Source of the DNA: Jiangella ureilytica
Lineage (GTDB): Bacteria > Actinomycetota > Actinomycetes > Jiangellales > Jiangellaceae
Direction: 5' to 3'
DNA: 64,000 nt
NCBI RefSeq assembly: GCF_004348545.1
Contig: NZ_SMKL01000003.1
Span: 1 to 64,000 of the forward strand
Shown here piece by piece: positions 59,730 to 64,000 of the stretch; the first letter of the stretch is position 1; every line of letters begins with the position of its first letter. Made by a program: the position numbers and the translations under genes. The notes below the pieces were generated by a model. The model made no database searches and had not been told where the DNA came from. It worked only from the letters and a program-made list of their open reading frames with translations.

Positions 59730-60808
59730 TGGCGAAGGCCGCTGACAGCCTGGCCCCGGAGCCCGGCAAGACCGGAGCCGCCGGCGTCGAGAAGATGGCC
59801 GGCGGCGGGCTCGACAAGGAGTTCGTCCCCGACGACACCGCCGCCGTCGACTACAGCGCCTACGCCGACGCCTACGAGCCGCCGGCCGACGGTGGCGGCG
59901 GGTACTCCGGCGGTGGTGGCGCAGGCGGCGGCTCCGCCGACGACACCGCCGACGCACCCGCCGAGCCCGACGCCGATGCCGACACGGGCGACGACCCGCT
60001 CTACGCCGAGAGCGACGGCGACCCCGGGGCTCCCACGGAGGTCACCGACGACTTCGGCGACCCCGAGCTGCCCACCAAGCCGGGCCTGCCCGACGCCGGC
60101 GCGCCGGAGCAGATCCCGGACCCGCAGCCGCCCACGCCCCCGCCGAGCACCGTCTCGATCGACGTCGAGGCCATGACGCGGCTGGTGGCGGCCATGGAGC
60201 GGGCCGGCGAGCAGATCGTCGCGCTGCAGGACGAGATGCGCACCATCCTCTCCGGGGTACACCTCGAGACGTCCGAGACCGCGCGCTTCCAGCAGGTCGC
60301 CGACTGGATCAGCGAAGAGCTGCCCGGTCTGCGCCGCCGGCTGGCCATGGCACAGGACCTCCTCGGCGGTGGCGGCGTCAGCACCCAGCCCGACCACCGC
60401 CCGCAGGTGCCGCGCCCGTACGTCGGCGACGAGTCGCAGATCACCGCCCGGCCGCCGCGCGAGTCCTACGACGCCGGCCGCGTGACGGCGCAGCGCTTCG
60501 GCCTGGGCGACCACGAGACCACGACCCTGCTGGTCGCGGAGCTGCGCGAGAACCGGCACGACCCCTACTACGCCCGCGAGGTCGCCCACACCGCCGACCC
60601 CGAGACCATGGTGCGGGCGGTCGTGGCCGCCGGCGACGGCGAGCAGGCGGCCGAGCTGACCGAGCTCACCGCCGCGACGGTGGCCACCGCGTCGCGCGGC
60701 ACCGGCGAGCTGGCCCCGCCGGCCGGCTACGAGGAGCAGTGGGCGGCGCTGCGCGAGAGCGACGACCCCGCCGTGGCGGCGGCCGCCGAGCAGCTGCGCC
60801 CGGCCTGA
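59729..60808 (+). CDS. Acidic, Gly/Pro-rich protein of a T7SS-like locus
   Basis: 359 aa, coupled to the previous gene. Residues 1-140 are disordered (Gly run GGGGYSGGGGAGGG, Asp/Pro/Glu repeats). Residues 145-225 are helical (IDVEAMTRLVAAMERAGEQIVALQDEM ... FQQVADWISEELPGLRRRLAMAQ). The C-terminal third is alpha-helical and acidic. No signal peptide. Possibly a T7SS substrate, chaperone or structural partner; no family is recognised. Confidence 0.6.
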   Translation: MAKAADSLAPEPGKTGAAGVEKMAGGGLDKEFVPDDTAAVDYSAYADAYEPPADGGGGYSGGGGAGGGSADDTADAPAEPDADADTGDDPLYAESDGDPGAPTEVTDDFGDPELPTKPGLPDAGAPEQIPDPQPPTPPPSTVSIDVEAMTRLVAAMERAGEQIVALQDEMRTILSGVHLETSETARFQQVADWISEELPGLRRRLAMAQDLLGGGGVSTQPDHRPQVPRPYVGDESQITARPPRESYDAGRVTAQRFGLGDHETTTLLVAELRENRHDPYYAREVAHTADPETMVRAVVAAGDGEQAAELTELTAATVATASRGTGELAPPAGYEEQWAALRESDDPAVAAAAEQLRPA

Positions 60809-60841
60809 CGGCGCCCGACCCGACGACCCTCGTGTGACAGC

Positions 60842-63800
60842 TCAGTCGCGCAGCGTCGTCTCCGGCACCTGGACCAGCTGCCACTGGCCGGCCGCGGAGA
60901 ACAGTCCACGGCCGGGCGGCATGCCCCCGGTGAGCGACCGCGGCAGCTTGATGCCGAAGTGGTCGCCGTCGGCGGGTGCACCGGGCGACAGCAGCACGCC
61001 GGAGCGCGACTTCTTCAGCACGGACGCGGGCCCGCGGTAGCTGCTGCCGAGGTCGTCGGTGGTACCGGCGGCGACGAGCACGCTGCCGGTGTCGCGCAGC
61101 TTCGGCAGATGCTTGGTCAGCAGGTCGACCATCCAGCCGTCGACGCCCATGAGCTCGAGGTCGTCGACGATGACGGCCGTGGGCCGGCCGCGCTGTCCCC
61201 GCTTTCCCTCGTGGGTCTCCTGGCCGCGTGGGACCTCGCGGTCGGCGGCTGGCCCCTCCGGCACCATGGACTCCCAGAGCTTGGTGACCTCGTCCTTGTC
61301 GCCCTCGAGGTTGATGACGGCCTCGACGCCCGGGCGGCCGGCCAGCTCGGACAGCGGGCTGCGGCGCGGCGTGATGACCATCATGCGCCAGTCGCGCTCG
61401 ACCATGGACCGGGCCATGGTGAGCAGCGTGGTGCTGCGCCCGGACCGTCGCGGGCCGAGGACGAGGATGCCCGGCCCGTGGTCGATGGCGTCGAGCACCC
61501 GCAGGGTCAGGGTGTCGCCACCGACGGCGACCGGGATCTCGGTGGGCGCCAGCGGCCGCTCGGCCAGCTCGAGCGCGTCGGCGTAGCGGATGCGGGCCGG
61601 CAGCTGGTCGACGCGGAACGGCAGGAACGTCCGCGGCACGTCGGCGTAGCGCTCCTTGGCCTCGCGGGCCAGCTGCTGCAGCGCGGCGACCTGGGCGGTG
61701 CCCTCGACGTCGCCCGTGAGCAGCGCGACCTGGGTCTCGCGCAGACCCTCGGCGCGGAAGCCGCGGCCGGCCGGCATGTGCTCGGGCACCTTCTTCGGGT
61801 TCATGCCGATGTTGCCGAAGTCGCCGTTGTCGGTCATACGCAGCATCAGCTTGTCCTCGACCAGCGCCGAGACCCGGCCGACGAGCGCCGTGCGGTCCGA
61901 CGTCAGAACGATCTTGACGCCGACGCCGGAGCCCTCCTGCAGAATCTGCATCCACTGGTCGACGAGCCGGCCGCTGTCGTAGTTCTCGAAGGACTGGATG
62001 AAGCCCTCCCAGCGGTCGAACAGCACCAGGATGTAGGGCAGCCGGGCATCGGGCGCGGCGGCGGCCCGCTGCTCGCTGAGGTCGGCGTAGCCCTGCTCGG
62101 CCAGGATCTGCTGGCGCCGGCCGATCTCGGCCCGGATGCGCGCCGACAGCGCCGACAGCCGCTCGGGCTGGTCGCGGCTGACGACGGCGCCGGTGTGCGG
62201 CAGCCCGACCATGGGCAGCAGTGCGTTGTTGCCGCAGTCGACGCCGTAGAGGTGGATGTCGCGCGGCGAGAGCTTGCGGGCCACCAGGCCGGCGACGGCG
62301 CGCAGCGCGGTGGAGCGGCCGCTGCGCGGTGCGCCGATGATGCCCAGGTGCCCGCCGCCGGCGAGGTCGTACGCCGCCACCGTGCGGCTCTGCTCGCGCG
62401 GGAGGTCGACGACGCCGAACGGGAGCAGGATGTCGCGCCCGGACTCGACGACAGCACTCGGGTCGTCGAGCACCTGGTCGAGCGTGACGACGTCGTCGAG
62501 CGGGGGCAGCCACGGGGGCGGCGGCGCGGTGATGCCGGTGCGCTGCGAGGCCTCGTTGATGGCCGCGACCAGGCTCTCGAGGTCGGTCGGCGTGGAGACG
62601 TCCTCCTCCTTGTCGCCGGCGCCGCTCTTCTGCGGCGGCCGGCCGAGCTCGTCCCAGTGCAGCCCGCGCAGGTCGACGGCGATCTGCGCGCCGGGGGCGT
62701 GCGGACGGCCACCGACGCGGGAGGACTGGAACGGCACCAGCGACGACGCGCCGAGCCGCGCGTAGGCCCGGCCCGGCGTGGACTTGGAGATCTCCGCGGC
62801 GTCCTTGGACTCGATGACGTCCTGGCTGTCGTTGCCGTCGGTGACCCGCAGCGCGATGCGCAGGTTGGTGTTGGACTTGATCTCGGCGCTGACGACGCCG
62901 GCCGGGCGCTGGGTGGCCAGCAGCAGGTGCACGCCGAGCGAGCGGCCCCGCCGGGCGATGTCGACCAGGCCCTTGACGAAGTCGGGCAGCTCGGTGACCA
63001 GGGCGGCGAACTCGTCGATGATGATCATGAGCCGGGGCATCGGCTCGTCGCCGGGCCCCTTGGCCGCCAGGTAGTCCTCGATGTCCTTCTTGCCGGCCCT
63101 GGCCAGCTGGTGCTCGCGGCGGTGCAGCTCGGCGGCCAGGCTGTCCAGCGCACGGGTGGTGAGGTGGCCGTCGAGGTCGGTGACCATGCCCACGGTGTGC
63201 GCGAGGTTGTTGCAGTCCTTGAACGCCGCGCCGCCCTTGTAGTCGACCAGCACGAACGTCATCTCGTCGGGGCGGTTGGCCACCGACAGCGAGGCGATGA
63301 GCGTCTGCAGCAGCTCGGACTTGCCCGAACCGGTGGTGCCGGCCACCAGGCCGTGCGGGCCGTCGGCCCGGATGTCGACGGCGAACGGGCCGTCCATGCC
63401 CTCGCCGATGACGGCCTTCGTGGTGCGCCCGACCGACGTCCACCAGCCGACGATGGCCTCGGGTGTCGGCGGGTCGAGCTCGAGCACGTCGAGCAGCCGG
63501 CTCGACGACGGCAGCGTGGACGACAGGTCCTCGGAACTGACGTCCTTGACCGGCGCCAGCGCCCGGCCGAGCCGCTCGCACCACTCCGGCGACACGATGT
63601 CGAGGCGGATGCCCTCGACCGTCGTGTGGCCGGTGCGCCGGACGGTGGCCGTGCCGTGCGCGCCGACCGACACCACGACCTTGCACTCCTCGGGCAGCAG
63701 CCGCTCGTCGGCGTCGATGCAGAGGAACGTGATGCCGACCCGCGGCCCGTCGCGCAGCAGCGTGATGAGACCGGGCAGCAGGCGGATGCGCCGGGCGCCG

Positions 63801-64000
63801 TCGAGCAGCACCAGCAGCGGCGGGAACGTGACGTCGCGCGAGGCCAGCATGCCGCCGCCGCGGTCGTTCAGGACCGCCTTGCGCCGCTCCATGATCGACA
63901 TCAGCTCGGAGACGCGCCGGCCGGTGGTCTCTTCGTCGGCGCCGATGCCGGCGATGACGTCGGAGTCTTCGCCCCGGCGCACGTGCGGCAGCCAGCGCAT
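60842..64000 (-). CDS. FtsK/SpoIIIE (EccC-like) type VII secretion ATPase, truncated at window edge
   Basis: 1052 aa visible; the N terminus lies beyond position 64000 (the Met at 64000 is internal or fortuitous). Three ATPase modules: the first Walker A GTTGSGKSE near visible residue 221 with Walker B LMIIIDEFA; the second GAPRSGRST near 556; the third GPRRSGRST near 849. Modules 2 and 3 have Arg instead of the Walker Lys. The layout matches EccC, in which module 1 drives secretion and 2-3 are regulatory. It would export WXG100-type substrates across the membrane. Confidence 0.85.
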   Translation of the reverse strand: MRWLPHVRRGEDSDVIAGIGADEETTGRRVSELMSIMERRKAVLNDRGGGMLASRDVTFPPLLVLLDGARRIRLLPGLITLLRDGPRVGITFLCIDADERLLPEECKVVVSVGAHGTATVRRTGHTTVEGIRLDIVSPEWCERLGRALAPVKDVSSEDLSSTLPSSSRLLDVLELDPPTPEAIVGWWTSVGRTTKAVIGEGMDGPFAVDIRADGPHGLVAGTTGSGKSELLQTLIASLSVANRPDEMTFVLVDYKGGAAFKDCNNLAHTVGMVTDLDGHLTTRALDSLAAELHRREHQLARAGKKDIEDYLAAKGPGDEPMPRLMIIIDEFAALVTELPDFVKGLVDIARRGRSLGVHLLLATQRPAGVVSAEIKSNTNLRIALRVTDGNDSQDVIESKDAAEISKSTPGRAYARLGASSLVPFQSSRVGGRPHAPGAQIAVDLRGLHWDELGRPPQKSGAGDKEEDVSTPTDLESLVAAINEASQRTGITAPPPPWLPPLDDVVTLDQVLDDPSAVVESGRDILLPFGVVDLPREQSRTVAAYDLAGGGHLGIIGAPRSGRSTALRAVAGLVARKLSPRDIHLYGVDCGNNALLPMVGLPHTGAVVSRDQPERLSALSARIRAEIGRRQQILAEQGYADLSEQRAAAAPDARLPYILVLFDRWEGFIQSFENYDSGRLVDQWMQILQEGSGVGVKIVLTSDRTALVGRVSALVEDKLMLRMTDNGDFGNIGMNPKKVPEHMPAGRGFRAEGLRETQVALLTGDVEGTAQVAALQQLAREAKERYADVPRTFLPFRVDQLPARIRYADALELAERPLAPTEIPVAVGGDTLTLRVLDAIDHGPGILVLGPRRSGRSTTLLTMARSMVERDWRMMVITPRRSPLSELAGRPGVEAVINLEGDKDEVTKLWESMVPEGPAADREVPRGQETHEGKRGQRGRPTAVIVDDLELMGVDGWMVDLLTKHLPKLRDTGSVLVAAGTTDDLGSSYRGPASVLKKSRSGVLLSPGAPADGDHFGIKLPRSLTGGMPPGRGLFSAAGQWQLVQVPETTLRD

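Noticed and set aside
1-64000. CRISPR arrays, rRNA genes, insertion sequences, prophage or replication origin
   Set aside because: No regularly spaced direct repeats, rRNA sequence, transposase, integrase or dnaA-box cluster was seen.

Overview
The window is very GC-rich DNA with dense bidirectional gene packing, many GTG starts and ATGA/GTGA stop-start overlaps. This is typical of a free-living, saprophytic actinobacterium. A conserved actinobacterial core block is present: rne/rng, rplU, rpmA, obg, proB, proA, a 48-aa membrane protein, nadD, rsfS and a histidine phosphatase. A type-VII-secretion-like FtsK/EccC ATPase is also present. The genus cannot be proven from sequence alone; a Jiangella-like or related soil actinomycete is an inference.

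Left part (1-16.6 kb). A three-gene operon encodes a PIG-L-fold protein with a substituted catalytic base, a DSD1-type PLP enzyme and an alpha/alpha-barrel protein. It is followed by an EamA exporter, a Mug-type DNA glycosylase, an alpha/beta hydrolase and a secreted M64 metallopeptidase. Next come a copper/TPQ amine oxidase facing a GPP34 protein and an APC permease (a probable amine uptake and oxidation unit), then a divergent PhyH dioxygenase/AraC pair.

Central accessory block (16.6-27.6 kb). This is the most unusual locus. One polypeptide carries a sugar-type ABC ATPase, GAF-like sensor regions and a histidine kinase. It is coupled by overlapping genes to an OmpR-type response regulator, a xylose-type binding lipoprotein and a XylH-type permease. 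In effect, the transporter ATPase is the sensor kinase. A ROK regulator and a second, paralogous but conventional binding protein/ATPase/permease set follow directly.

Middle (27.6-43.2 kb). Small metabolic and regulatory genes (VOC, ArsR, SRPBCC-YciI, GlxA-like, HD, SnoaL-like, DUF1772, RibD-C, WYL, LLM oxidoreductase) are mixed with secreted carbohydrate enzymes: a GH87-like beta-helix protein, and a sialidase divergent from a GH43-like protein. A baeRF-like gene carries two frameshifts. The divergent glycosidase promoters share an 11-bp TTGACATGGAA word with the promoter of the first operon, which suggests a small regulon.

Right part (43.6-64 kb). This holds tRNA-Ala(GGC) and the core block listed above. 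The rne-linked DUF2344 gene is separated from its usual radical-SAM partner by an FAD oxidase/PhzF pair. The window ends in a T7SS-like locus (a WXG100-like protein, an acidic proline-rich protein and a truncated EccC-like ATPase). A degenerate inverted-repeat element recurs in three intergenic regions (about 0.04, 14.7 and 57.1 kb).
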